In this document: piece after piece, positions 42,341 through 50,678 of the stretch
How the letters are laid out: each line of letters starts with the position of its first letter
Numbering within the stretch: the first letter of the stretch is position 1
Assembly (NCBI GenBank): GCA_963816535.1
Contig: CAWFKW010000003.1
Span: forward strand, 1,054,001-1,118,000
Direction of reading: 5' to 3'
Source: CAWFKW01 sp963816535
GTDB lineage: Bacteria; Bacteroidota; Ignavibacteria; Tepidaquicellales; OLB5
Length of the DNA: 64,000 bases
Translations under genes and position numbers: made by a program
The notes under the pieces: generated by a model
The model's database searches: none
What the model saw: only the letters and a program-made list of their open reading frames with translations
Told to the model about the DNA's origin: nothing

Positions 42341-43726
42341 ATGCTCACTACATCCGGCAATTTAAATGGACAGATAATAAAGCTCGCATGGCCCGTGGTT
42401 CTTCAGAACCTTGGCCGAAGCCTTGCCATAGCCGTATTAGACTCGTATTGGATTGGCAAGCTTGGCCCTGAATTTCTTGCGGCGGTAACCGTAGGAAGCT
42501 TTCTTTCATGGGGAGTTTTTGCCCTGGCTGAAATGGTTTCTATCGGCACAAATTCTCTGGTATCTCAGGCGGTGGGCGCCAAAGAACAGGATTCAGCCAA
42601 ACATATAGGCACCCTGAACCTCGTAAATGCGGCGCTTTTTGGTATTCTGATATCATCGGCAGTCTATCCGGTTCTTCCGTATCTGTATCATTTCACCAAC
42701 ATAGACGCGTTAAAAGCATCGCTGGCGAACAAATACCTAATGCCGATTCTGTTTCTTCTTCCCTGCACAATTTTATTCGAAACAGGCAGCGCAATTTTCA
42801 GAGGCAACGGCAATACAAAAACTCCTTTTTCATTGCTGATAGTTGTGTACGGCATAAAAGTAATTTTAACCCCGCTGTTCATTTTCACTTTTGATCTGGG
42901 TATGTCAGGCGCGTCGCTTGCAACTATGATAGCCTATGGCATAACCTTTTTGATTGAATTCTATTTGCTGAAGAAGAAAGGCTTTATAACGTCAATAAAG
43001 AAGAAGTCCGCAGTTTTTATAACCAACATGCGTTTCAACTGGAAAGTGACGAGGGAAACGATCAGGATAGGGTTGCCGCTATCGCTGGAAGGACTGGCAT
43101 TTTCGTTCATATATATTTTTGTTACCAGGTATGTGGCTGATTTCGGCACGGTGGGACTTGCGGCGCTCGGCATTGGCCACCGCTCAGAGGCAATCCCGTA
43201 CCAGATCGGCGAAGCGTTTGCGATTACGTGTTCAATAATTGTGGGGCAGAATATCGGAGCCGGGAATATTGAACGCGCTGAAAAAGGCGCCTGGCGCGTT
43301 TTATATATATCGTGGGTCCCGATGCTTATATATTCATTCTTCTTATTCTTTTTCCCTGAACAGGTCGCAGGAATATTTACGACAGACCCTGCGGTAATTG
43401 CAACCGCGAAAGTATATAACATGATAGCGGCGTTCAGCATCTTTTTTGCAATGAGCGAATCAATTTTCGCAGGCGCATTTGCAGGCGCAGGGAACTCGCT
43501 TCCTCCGCTGGCTATTTATTTGCCGGTGACAGCCATGAGAATTCCGTTAGCCGCGCTCCTTGCTCCCATTTACGGAATCAACGGAATCTGGTTCGCAATA
43601 TTTTCCACATCTATTGCCAAGGGCATCATTATTGCGTTCTGGTTCAGACTTGGCAGATGGAAGAAAAGAAAATTTGAACTTTCGGAAGAAACAGCGCCAG
43701 AATATCCTAAAGAAAATTTTTTATAA
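42341..43726 (+). CDS. MATE-family efflux transporter
   Basis: Inner-membrane multidrug/sodium or proton antiporter of the MATE family (461 residues, 12 hydrophobic segments in two related halves). It starts NLNGQIIKLAWPVVLQNLGR and contains IGTNSLVSQAVGAKEQDSAK (N-half conserved loop), GNTKTPFSLLIVVYG, and in the C-half TCSIIVGQNIGAGNIERAEK. NorM/DinF subgroup. The substrate is unknown. It stands alone between tadA and the repeat region before the paa regulator. Confidence 0.94.
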   Translation: MLTTSGNLNGQIIKLAWPVVLQNLGRSLAIAVLDSYWIGKLGPEFLAAVTVGSFLSWGVFALAEMVSIGTNSLVSQAVGAKEQDSAKHIGTLNLVNAALFGILISSAVYPVLPYLYHFTNIDALKASLANKYLMPILFLLPCTILFETGSAIFRGNGNTKTPFSLLIVVYGIKVILTPLFIFTFDLGMSGASLATMIAYGITFLIEFYLLKKKGFITSIKKKSAVFITNMRFNWKVTRETIRIGLPLSLEGLAFSFIYIFVTRYVADFGTVGLAALGIGHRSEAIPYQIGEAFAITCSIIVGQNIGAGNIERAEKGAWRVLYISWVPMLIYSFFLFFFPEQVAGIFTTDPAVIATAKVYNMIAAFSIFFAMSESIFAGAFAGAGNSLPPLAIYLPVTAMRIPLAALLAPIYGINGIWFAIFSTSIAKGIIIAFWFRLGRWKKRKFELSEETAPEYPKENFL

Positions 43727-44023
43727 ATGAGTCTTGTAGCTCTCCTGCTGTGTAACGAAGAGCGCCCTGCGAAAAGCTGAACGGCATAGTTGTCTCAGTA
43801 GTAGTTCCCCTCCATGGATAAGGAGGGGTGTCACGAAGTGACGGGGTGGCAGAACCAATACCACATTCTTCTTAATATGAAAAAGATTTTTCAAGCCACC
43901 TCCCTCCGGCTTTCGCTTTCAGCCCCGCAGGAGTACTCCTCCTTATACACGAAGGAGAGCAAAGAAAATAGATAGCTCCAATTGTTACTAATTTCAATAA
44001 CTTACAATCTCCACAACTTTTGC
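43727..44023. repeat. Intergenic C-rich palindrome region
   Basis: About 300 bases with no gene. A copy of the modular element lies at 43807-43848: CCCCTCC/GGAGGGG (43807-43828) followed by GTCAC-GAA-GTGAC (43830-43842) and GGGGTGG. The same backbone recurs, reversed, at 58871-58928 with an extra hairpin in the GTCAC/GTGAC loop. Confidence 0.8.
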
Positions 44024-44070
44024 TTTGAATATGCATGTTTTTATCGTTAAATTGCCTAACATTTGTTAGG
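44024..44070 (+). promoter_or_regulatory. Promoter and CCTAAC-N4-GTTAGG operator of the paa regulator
   Basis: TTTG (44024-44027), 20 bases, TAAATTG (44048-44054) is a good Bacteroidota promoter. Directly behind it is a perfect 16-base palindrome: CCTAAC (44055-44060), ATTT, GTTAGG (44065-44070), which would cover the transcription start. It ends 14 bases before the TetR start codon. Its inner 14 bases agree at most fixed positions with the consensus CNAACGNNCGTTNG that I recall for the TetR-type PaaR of Thermus. Confidence 0.75.
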
Positions 44071-44084
44071 AAAATATTGAATAT

Positions 44085-44684
44085 ATGGAAACGACCACAC
44101 AAATAACCAGAAGAGAACAGATCATTCAAACCGCAGCCAGGCTTTTCAGAGAGAAAGGTTTCATGGCTTCGAGCATGAGAGATATAGCCGCCGAGCTTGG
44201 CATTGAAGCGGCAAGTCTATACAGCCACATTAAATCAAAAGACGAAATACTTGATACCATTTGTTTCAGAATGGCGGAACAATTCCTTGTTGCAATAGAT
44301 GAAGTGAACGATATTTATTTTAACGCGGAGGAAAAACTTCGTAAGATAGTTAAAATGCATGTAAGACTTTTGACGGGCGACCTGAACGCGTCAACGGTTT
44401 TTCTTCATGAATGGCGCCACCTGCCGCAGCAAAGGATAAAAGAGTTCAAAGAGATCCGTAACCGCTATGAAAGCGGATTCAGAAGCATTATCATTTTAGG
44501 GATCGAGGAGAATATTTTCGAAACAGTGCATGAGAAATTTGCGGTCCTGACTATTTTATCCACTCTTAACTGGATAACAGAATGGTACAGGGCAAACGGC
44601 TCAATGTCAGCGGACGAAATCGCGGAAAATCTTTCTGATTTTATTTTGATGGGATTGAGAAAGAAATCAATCGCAGGAGTATAG
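44085..44684 (+). CDS. TetR-family regulator of phenylacetate genes (PaaR-like)
   Basis: 199-residue TetR repressor. The HTH domain (residues 7-53) reads RREQIIQTAARLFREKGFMA then SSMRDIAAELGIEAASLYSH and IKSKDEI, with the recognition helix EAASLYSHI. The C-terminal ligand domain is of the TetR_C_33-like helical kind, with EWRHLP near residue 105 found in acyl-CoA-responsive members. It stands directly before paaABCD on the same strand (83-base gap) and has a palindromic operator over its own promoter. By analogy with Thermus PaaR it may release DNA on binding phenylacetyl-CoA; that is an inference. Confidence 0.88.
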   Translation: METTTQITRREQIIQTAARLFREKGFMASSMRDIAAELGIEAASLYSHIKSKDEILDTICFRMAEQFLVAIDEVNDIYFNAEEKLRKIVKMHVRLLTGDLNASTVFLHEWRHLPQQRIKEFKEIRNRYESGFRSIIILGIEENIFETVHEKFAVLTILSTLNWITEWYRANGSMSADEIAENLSDFILMGLRKKSIAGV

Positions 44685-44767
44685 ACCCCAGGTTTCACAA
44701 GGACTAAAGAATAAAGATTTTATTTTGACGGGATAATCTGTAATCTGATAATCTTATAAATCATATA

Positions 44768-45757
44768 ATGTACGGAAGCGCATTAATAGAAACTCAAAAG
44801 AACTCAAAGAGCTTGACAGAGGGTGAGGACGCGATCCTTCTCGCCGGGTTTGAAGACCGCATAACGCGCGGCGAAAAGATCGAGCCAATGGACTGGATGC
44901 CTGCCCAGTACCGCAAACAGCTCATAAGAATGATCGAGCAGCACGCTCATTCGGAAATAATTGGCGCTTTGCCTGAAGGGACGTGGATAACGCGCGCGCC
45001 GGGGTTCCGCCGCAAGCTGGCTCTAATGGCGAAGGTGCAGGATGAAGTGGGCCACGCCCAGCTGCTGTACAGCGCCGCCGAAACCCTGGGAAAAACGCGC
45101 GAAGATATGATCAACGACCTCATCAACGGCAAATCAAAATACTCGAATGTATTCAACTATCCCGCCAAAACATGGGCCGATACGGCCATTATAGCATGGC
45201 TTATTGATGCCGGCGCTATAATTAACCAGGTCACAAATGCCAAAGGCTCTTACGGTCCTTATTGCAGGGCGCTTGACAGGATCTGCAGCGAGGAATCTTT
45301 TCACCTGAAATACGGGCATGATAACGTTGTGTATCTTGCAACCGGGACTAAGAAACAGCGCGAAATGGTTCAGGAAGCGCTTAACAGATGGTGGACTCCT
45401 ATTATGCATTTCTTCGGGCCGCCGGATAAAATTTCTGAGCATACCGCAGTCTTAATGAAATGGAAAGTGAAGATGGCGTCAAACGACAATATGCGGCAGA
45501 AGTTTCTGGATGAATATGTGCCGAAAATATGGGACCTCGGGCTTTCAATTCCCGATAAGAAACTAATGAAGAACAATAATACCGGTAAATGGGAGTATAC
45601 CGAGCCTGACTGGGAAGAGTTCAAAAGAGTTATAAACGGAGACGGCCCGTGTAATAAAGAACGCCTGCAGGTAAGGCGCTGGGCCGAAGAACACGGCGCG
45701 TGGGTAAGAAGGGCGCTGATGAAGGATGAGCAAAAATATACTGCGCCTCTGGCATAA
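44768..45757 (+). CDS. paaA: 1,2-phenylacetyl-CoA epoxidase, catalytic subunit PaaA
   Basis: Di-iron monooxygenase subunit that epoxidises phenylacetyl-CoA in the aerobic hybrid pathway. 329 residues, normal. It contains the ferritin-like iron-ligand helices: IEQHAHSEIIGALPEG (about 57-72), KVQDEVGHAQLLYSAAETLG (about 88-107) and ICSEESFHLKYGHDN (about 176-190). Substrate-pocket block YNYPAKTWADTAIIAWLIDA in part (FNYPAKTWADTAIIAWLIDA). First of four paa genes in pathway order A-B-C-D. A 114-base spacer of low-complexity GGTTACAGGTTGG-type sequence separates it from paaB. Confidence 0.97.
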   Translation: MYGSALIETQKNSKSLTEGEDAILLAGFEDRITRGEKIEPMDWMPAQYRKQLIRMIEQHAHSEIIGALPEGTWITRAPGFRRKLALMAKVQDEVGHAQLLYSAAETLGKTREDMINDLINGKSKYSNVFNYPAKTWADTAIIAWLIDAGAIINQVTNAKGSYGPYCRALDRICSEESFHLKYGHDNVVYLATGTKKQREMVQEALNRWWTPIMHFFGPPDKISEHTAVLMKWKVKMASNDNMRQKFLDEYVPKIWDLGLSIPDKKLMKNNNTGKWEYTEPDWEEFKRVINGDGPCNKERLQVRRWAEEHGAWVRRALMKDEQKYTAPLA

Positions 45758-45870
45758 TCATAGGTAACAAGTTGCAGGTTACAGGTTGGAAGCATAAAGT
45801 TTAATTTTATTCTAAAAAATCTAAGTGATTGCCGAGTCTTGCATGACCAAGGCCCGCAATTAAGTCAATT

Positions 45871-46299
45871 ATGAAAAGTTACGATCCGCGAGTTGAGAGA
45901 ATGGAGCTTCCCAAAAATGACAACGGGAAGGAAGTTCTTGAAACTCAGGAAAATTGGGAAACATACGAAGTGTTCCACCAGAAAAAACGCGGCGAACAGC
46001 ACGTACATGTAGGTATTGTGCATGCTGCAAGTCCAGAGATGGCTCTGGTGCTTGCCAAGGAGACATTTGGAAGAAGAAGGCAAACTTCCAATATCTGGGT
46101 TGCCAAAAGCGCGAATGTATATGCGACCGATTACGCAGACATGGACATCTTTGAAACAACTCCTGAAAAAACATACCGCGAGGCAAGCGATTATTACTGC
46201 ATGGACAGGATACGGAAATACCAGAAAGAACACGGTATTGAGGACAGAAAAGATGCGAGGAGGAAAAAGAAAGAAACCGGTAAGGAGAAAAAGGATTGA
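45871..46299 (+). CDS. paaB: Phenylacetyl-CoA epoxidase subunit PaaB
   Basis: Bridging subunit of the PaaABC(E) epoxidase. The core (about residues 28-110) is the PaaB fold: WETYEVFHQKKRGEQHVHVG, HAASPEMALVLAKETFGRRR and SNIWVAKSANVYATDYAD. At 142 residues it is longer than the usual roughly 95, with an extra N-terminal 25 residues and a highly charged C-terminus (KDARRKKKETGKEKKD). It overlaps paaC by four bases (TTGA), so the two are translationally coupled. Confidence 0.94.
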   Translation: MKSYDPRVERMELPKNDNGKEVLETQENWETYEVFHQKKRGEQHVHVGIVHAASPEMALVLAKETFGRRRQTSNIWVAKSANVYATDYADMDIFETTPEKTYREASDYYCMDRIRKYQKEHGIEDRKDARRKKKETGKEKKD

Positions 46300-47066
46300 C
46301 TTTTAACAAGGCCGAGACGGATGCGGTAAAAGAGCTGTTGTTCAAGATGGCGGACGACCAGCTTATTATAGGCCACAGGAATTCTGAATGGACAGGGCTG
46401 GGGCCGCTTCTGGAAGAAGATATTGCATTTTCATCTATCGCGCAGGATAAAATAGGTCAGTCGCTGGCGCTTTTTAACGTACTTCATGAAATGGGCGAGG
46501 GAGAACCCGATCAGACCGCATTCACAAGGAATGCGGACAAATTTAAGTGCTGCCAGCTGGTGGAGTATCCAATCGGCCAATACGATTTCAGCCTGATCCG
46601 GAATTTTCTTTTCAACCACGCCGAATATGTAAGGTTTGAAGCTTTAGTGAATTCTTCTTTCGAGCCTCTGGCCAGGATCGCAAGGAAATTTAAAGGTGAA
46701 ATAAAATATCATACAATGCACGCCAACCTGTGGATAAAACAGCTTGGCAAAGCAAACGCAGAGAGCCATTCGCGAATGCAGAAAGCGCTTGACAATACGT
46801 TCAATCTTGCTTTGGGAATATTTGAACCCGGCGCGGGTGACACCGTACTCATCAAATCCGGTGTTTATCCCGGCGAAAAAGCCGTTGCGGATAAGTGGAT
46901 TGAAACAATCCTGCCCCTGCTTGAGGGAGCTCTGCTGAAAACTCCGCCAAGGCTTGAATGGAAACCGGTTTACGGCGGCAGAAAAGGAATACATACTGAG
47001 TACCTGCAGCCGATGATAGATGAGATGGGCGCGGTCTTCAGGCTTGACCCCGGAGCTGAATGGTAA
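46296..47066 (+). CDS. paaC: Phenylacetyl-CoA epoxidase subunit PaaC
   Basis: Structural partner of PaaA with the same ferritin-like fold but without a working iron site. 256 residues. Begins at TTG (46296), overlapping paaB. Family blocks are LLFKMADDQLIIGHRNSEWT, LEEDIAFSSIAQDKIGQSLA, FNHAEYVRFEALVNSS and IKYHTMHANLWIKQLGKANA, ending DEMGAVFRLDPGAEW. All are typical of PaaC (PaaI in older naming). Confidence 0.96.
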   Translation: MTFNKAETDAVKELLFKMADDQLIIGHRNSEWTGLGPLLEEDIAFSSIAQDKIGQSLALFNVLHEMGEGEPDQTAFTRNADKFKCCQLVEYPIGQYDFSLIRNFLFNHAEYVRFEALVNSSFEPLARIARKFKGEIKYHTMHANLWIKQLGKANAESHSRMQKALDNTFNLALGIFEPGAGDTVLIKSGVYPGEKAVADKWIETILPLLEGALLKTPPRLEWKPVYGGRKGIHTEYLQPMIDEMGAVFRLDPGAEW

Positions 47067-47123
47067 AGGAATTATCAGATTGAAGACTAAGGATTTACAA
47101 CATCAAGTTAGACAAATCAGGAT

Positions 47124-47660
47124 ATGCAATTAGGTCAAAAACAATTTAAATACACTGACATGTTAACAGGCGTTAAGATATCAAAAGAGAGCATACTGAA
47201 GGCTCTTGAAGAAGTAAAAGACCCTGAGATACCAACTGTATCGCTGGTAGAGCTTGGCATTATCACCGATGTAGTGATGGTTGATAATAACTCTGTTTCC
47301 ATAACCATGACCCCGACATTTTCAGGGTGTCCCGCTCTCCGGGTTATGGAAGATATGGTTAGAGAAAAAATAGAAATGCTGGGCGTAAGCAACGTTGAAG
47401 TTAAAACGAATTTCGACGTGCAATGGAACACAAACATGATCACCGATAAGGGGCGGGAGGCGCTGAAAAAACACGGACTCACTCCCCCGCCAAAGCTGGA
47501 GGGCGTAGTACAAATAGAGATGCTTCATAATGTAGCCTGCCCGTTCTGCGGCAGTGAGAATACAGAACTGAAAACGCCGTTTGGCTCGACTTTGTGCCGT
47601 TCGATCCATTACTGCAACGATTGCCGCCAAACATTCGAGCAGTTTAAGCCGGTTTCGTGA
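47124..47660 (+). CDS. paaD: PaaD: MIP18-like protein for epoxidase assembly
   Basis: PaaD is needed for phenylacetyl-CoA epoxidase activity and is thought to help iron-cofactor assembly. The N-terminal DUF59/MIP18 domain (about 18-105) has LEEVKDPEIPTVSLVELGII and TPTFSGCPALRVMEDMVREK. The C-terminus is a zinc-ribbon: CPFCGSENTELKTPFGSTLC then YCNDCRQTFEQFKPV, the mark of PaaD as against SufT-like relatives. 178 residues. No paaE reductase follows; the next feature is a hairpin with a T-run that probably ends the operon. Confidence 0.95.
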   Translation: MQLGQKQFKYTDMLTGVKISKESILKALEEVKDPEIPTVSLVELGIITDVVMVDNNSVSITMTPTFSGCPALRVMEDMVREKIEMLGVSNVEVKTNFDVQWNTNMITDKGREALKKHGLTPPPKLEGVVQIEMLHNVACPFCGSENTELKTPFGSTLCRSIHYCNDCRQTFEQFKPVS

Positions 47661-47724
47661 TCGCGGATTTGCGATTGCAGATTGCGCATTCCCAACTGAG
47701 AGGGAATGACATGACTAAAAAAGA

Positions 47725-47757
47725 GGCGGACCTGTGTGTCCGCCCTTATTTTTTACA
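47725..47757 (+). terminator. GGCGGAC hairpin used as paa terminator
   Basis: Third copy of the GGCGGAC/GTCCGCC hairpin with the same CTGTGT loop (47725-47745). On the plus strand it is followed by TTATTTTTTAC, about 65 bases past the paaD stop. It fits a rho-independent terminator. The rest of 47661-47859 holds a degraded ATTCC...GGGAATGA element and no gene. Confidence 0.75.
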
Positions 47758-47859
47758 TTAAACAGCAATTCCCGAACTATCCGCCGCCGCGGATTGGGAA
47801 TCAGAAAAAACCAGGATTCCAGCTCGTCGAGTCGTAGACCTTCGCGGGAATGATACTTT

Positions 47860-49158
47860 TTACGGCATTCGCTGCCTTATATAAGCGCCCGGGACAAGAT
47901 ATATCTTGCCTACTTCACCCTGGTAAGCCTGCGTTATCATTCCCACAAACTCTCCGGCTTCATTGAAAACGGCTCCGCCTTCAGGCGAGAGCGGCCTGTT
48001 TGGCTTAACTTCTATCACGCTTGTGTTCTTTGTCCACTTCTTAGTGCCTGTAATTGAACCATCCATTGAATAAACTACAGGCGATAGCGGGTTCGGATAA
48101 TAGTATATCTTAACTTTGCTTCCATAGATAACGCTTTCCATCTGCGCAATTTTAAAATATTTCGCCTTTTCGATGTTGGTAAACCTGAGGTATACCAGAT
48201 CCTGCGCCTGGTCCAGGTCTTTTTCCTGCATTTCGTCGATTCCCGCAAGCGAGTCATTATTGAGTATTACGCTGAAAAATCCGCCGCCCGAAAGCAAATC
48301 CATAAGATTAAAATTTGTTACAAGCATGTTTTCTTTCAGCACTATACCGGTGCCAATCTTTACAGGCTCTTTGTTGCCGTTATACACCTGAACGCGGATC
48401 AGCGGGTTATCTTTCTGGCTCACTTTGCCGACAGATTTGTCTACCTTCTCAACATACGGCAGGTCAAGGCCCTCTGGCTTGGTCAGATCGGCGGTCATTT
48501 CAACCTGGTTGTACATAATGTCATACAGGTTTGTTTCCCATGTAAGGGTCCTGTTATTATCAGACTGTGTGGGAGCGTTAGATGCCGTTACGTCAAACGG
48601 GAACTCAATTTGCTGTGTAATTTTATGAGTTGCGTATGAATTTTGAAAGACGCTTTGAGCGACGGTGTCGTCAAAAGAGCGGCTCGCATTCCGCACGGTG
48701 TTCTTGAATTTCAGGCCGCTTTCATCTTCTGTAAACTTGAGAATGTCGTAAATAATGTTAAGTTGGTTCGAATAGCGGTTCGTGGTTTCCTTTACAATTC
48801 TTGTCAGGCATGAAGGGTCGTCGAACGTATAATGCAGCGCAATTAGTTTCCCGCCTTCGGGTAAATCGGTAATCACAAGATCTTTGACCGATGTTCCCGA
48901 TGTCCTCTGCACATCCGCCCTGAACTCGCTTTCAAGCAGGATGTTATCGTTTAGCGTATCAAGCTTTCTTTTCCATGCCGGGTCTGCCGATGCCAGAGTC
49001 TGCATTTTACTGAAGAAATCTTTATCCAGTGTCACTGTCAGGTTCTCTTCGCCTCCGCCGTTGGGATAGAACTTGATCTCGCGCTTCGCGTCAAAGCAGC
49101 CTGTAAACAGGGCGAATGACGCGAAAAAAAGAAATAAGCCGGTAAAGTATTTTTTCAT
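47860..49158 (-). CDS. Lipoprotein with degenerate trypsin-like domain
   Basis: 432-residue predicted lipoprotein (lipobox LFTGC, Cys21). The N-terminal part (22-250) is an unassigned beta/alpha region with an LppM-like feel (REIKFYPNGGGEENLTVTLD). The C-terminal part (about 265-425) follows a DegP-type chymotrypsin fold: IGTGIVLKENMLVTNFNLM, AQDLVYLRF, SPEGGAVFNEAGEFVGMIT. At the catalytic positions I read Asn284 for His (LVTNFN against LVTNYH), Asp320 kept, and Glu393 for Ser (SPEGG against GNSGG). It is therefore very probably inactive as a protease and may bind peptides or partners. Last gene of the minus-strand run from 51004. Confidence 0.8.
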   Translation of the reverse strand: MKKYFTGLFLFFASFALFTGCFDAKREIKFYPNGGGEENLTVTLDKDFFSKMQTLASADPAWKRKLDTLNDNILLESEFRADVQRTSGTSVKDLVITDLPEGGKLIALHYTFDDPSCLTRIVKETTNRYSNQLNIIYDILKFTEDESGLKFKNTVRNASRSFDDTVAQSVFQNSYATHKITQQIEFPFDVTASNAPTQSDNNRTLTWETNLYDIMYNQVEMTADLTKPEGLDLPYVEKVDKSVGKVSQKDNPLIRVQVYNGNKEPVKIGTGIVLKENMLVTNFNLMDLLSGGGFFSVILNNDSLAGIDEMQEKDLDQAQDLVYLRFTNIEKAKYFKIAQMESVIYGSKVKIYYYPNPLSPVVYSMDGSITGTKKWTKNTSVIEVKPNRPLSPEGGAVFNEAGEFVGMITQAYQGEVGKIYLVPGAYIRQRMP

Positions 49159-49204
49159 CTTATTTTTCCCTGATGAGAAATCAATTTTATTAGACTTGTT
49201 GAAC

Positions 49205-50146
49205 TTAAGTCAGTTTCGTATTGACTTTTGACTGAACTAAATATAAAACCACCATCAATAAATTTAAAGGCAAAATGCAAATCAGCAGGAAAAGTTCCAT
49301 ATTGTTAACCAGCGCGCAAACGATGCATAAAGTTATATGGGTAGTGGATCCGACATAGCTCCACATTCTGAGCAGAAGCCTGTTTTGAACATAATATAAT
49401 TTTGGATTTAGTTTCGGGCCTGCGTCTTCAGCGCTCTTGCCGTTATGAATCATCATCTGCAGGGCCGTGTACTTAAGATACAGGCTGATCAGGAAACTAT
49501 CCATGAACCCTGCCTTATCCGGTTCCAGCTCAATCCTTTCAAGTTCCGCCTTATAATCCTTGATTTCATCTTCCAGCGGCGAGAATTTGCCGTAAACAAC
49601 TTCAAGAAATTTGTTCCTGTAAAAATCAAAAATAAAAGCCTGCAGCGCCGATGAGAACCCGGCAAGCACGGTAGCTATCCATATATATGCGTATGGGTTG
49701 AGGTTAAGCCCGTCGCTCCAAAGCGTCACGCCGTGAACGTCCACCTGATGCGATAACCCTACTCCAATACCGATGAATACAGAAACGCTCACAACATAAT
49801 CAATAAATCCGTCCACAATCCTGCCGATCTTAGTCCCGTTTTTCTTTAGCCGCGCGATCTGCCCGTCGGCGCAATCAAGAATGTTGGACACGAAATAGAG
49901 AGCCGCGCCGTAAAGAAGATATTCAGCCGAGCCAAAGCCAAACGCCGCGCCTGCCGCTACGCCTGCGGCCATTGCCAGCACAGATACTAGATTTGGAGTA
50001 AGAAAATTTAGCGGGTAAGTTATCTTAACAAAGATAAAAGCAAGCGGGCGGTAAATAAGCAGGTCGAAAATTTCTTCCGCTTCAACTGTTTTTAATGATT
50101 CCCTGTATTGCTGAATTATACTCAAATAACGACTACCGGTTATCAA
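49205..50146 (-). CDS. CDP-alcohol phosphatidyltransferase
   Basis: Integral membrane enzyme that swaps CMP of a CDP-alcohol for another alcohol in phospholipid or phosphoglycan synthesis. The complete active-site motif is present: Asp91, Asp94-Gly95, Ala98-Arg99, Gly108, Asp112, Asp116 (D-x2-DG-x2-AR-x8-G-x3-D-x3-D). Six or so membrane helices; a cytoplasmic N-terminal helix (about 8-35) and a charged loop (about 190-215) are extra to the core. The start is TTG at 50146, overlapping the nucleotidyltransferase gene by 14 bases; a TTG at 50125 would avoid overlap. The alcohol substrate is not predictable. Confidence 0.9.
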   Translation of the reverse strand: MITGSRYLSIIQQYRESLKTVEAEEIFDLLIYRPLAFIFVKITYPLNFLTPNLVSVLAMAAGVAAGAAFGFGSAEYLLYGAALYFVSNILDCADGQIARLKKNGTKIGRIVDGFIDYVVSVSVFIGIGVGLSHQVDVHGVTLWSDGLNLNPYAYIWIATVLAGFSSALQAFIFDFYRNKFLEVVYGKFSPLEDEIKDYKAELERIELEPDKAGFMDSFLISLYLKYTALQMMIHNGKSAEDAGPKLNPKLYYVQNRLLLRMWSYVGSTTHITLCIVCALVNNMELFLLICILPLNLLMVVLYLVQSKVNTKLT

Positions 50147-50678
50147 ATTTAGAAAATCTATTTTTTACCAAATTATATTTTGGTAACTGCCCCTGACCTT
50201 TAGACCAGGTACTCAGCTCATTGATATCTATCTTCTGATTTTCACTAACGCAAATTGCCTGTTCAAGCGCCTGGTTATCGTCCCAAAAATAATACGCTGC
50301 CAGTCTATCTTTTATACAATCTGTAGGAGTAAGGAGGAACAATTTTCCCGTATCAAACTTCAGTTCGTTATGAGTTCTTATCGGTTCCGAACCGGCTGAT
50401 AGAGGTCCTGAAGGAAATTCAATAATAAACTTTGTTTCTTTATTTGCAAAATAACGCTCTTTTTCATAAAAACCTATTTGAGATAAAAGCGCGCTTATTT
50501 TTTTTCTGTTTGAATCCGGTTCTTCAACAAAATCAAGATCCAAAGAAAGATATTTATTATCGGTATAGATACTAACGCAGGCTCCTCCTGTAAGTATACA
50601 TTTAATCCCTCCATCCATTAAAAATGTGCATATATAAGCGCCCAGTTCCCCTACGCTCATATCTTTTATTTGCTTCAA
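50133..50678 (-). CDS. Nucleotidyltransferase-fold protein (AbiEii/DUF6036-like)
   Basis: 181 residues. The block CILTGGACVSIYTDNKYLSL followed by DLDFVEE has the Gly-Gly and DxD pattern of the minimal nucleotidyltransferase fold as seen in AbiEii-like and DUF6036 proteins. A second acidic position may be in KFIIEFPSG. It overlaps the upstream winged-helix gene by ATGA and the downstream phosphotransferase gene by 14 bases. Pairs of a small winged-helix protein with such an enzyme occur as type IV-like toxin-antitoxin or defence modules, but a housekeeping role with the lipid enzyme is also possible. No relationship to sugar-phosphate cytidylyltransferases is visible. Confidence 0.75.
   Translation of the reverse strand: MKQIKDMSVGELGAYICTFLMDGGIKCILTGGACVSIYTDNKYLSLDLDFVEEPDSNRKKISALLSQIGFYEKERYFANKETKFIIEFPSGPLSAGSEPIRTHNELKFDTGKLFLLTPTDCIKDRLAAYYFWDDNQALEQAICVSENQKIDINELSTWSKGQGQLPKYNLVKNRFSKFDNR

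Noticed and set aside
44768..47660. Toluene/phenol-type di-iron monooxygenase instead of PaaABCD
   Set aside because: PaaB and the zinc-ribbon PaaD are specific for the phenylacetyl-CoA epoxidase cluster, and the PaaA motifs fit it.
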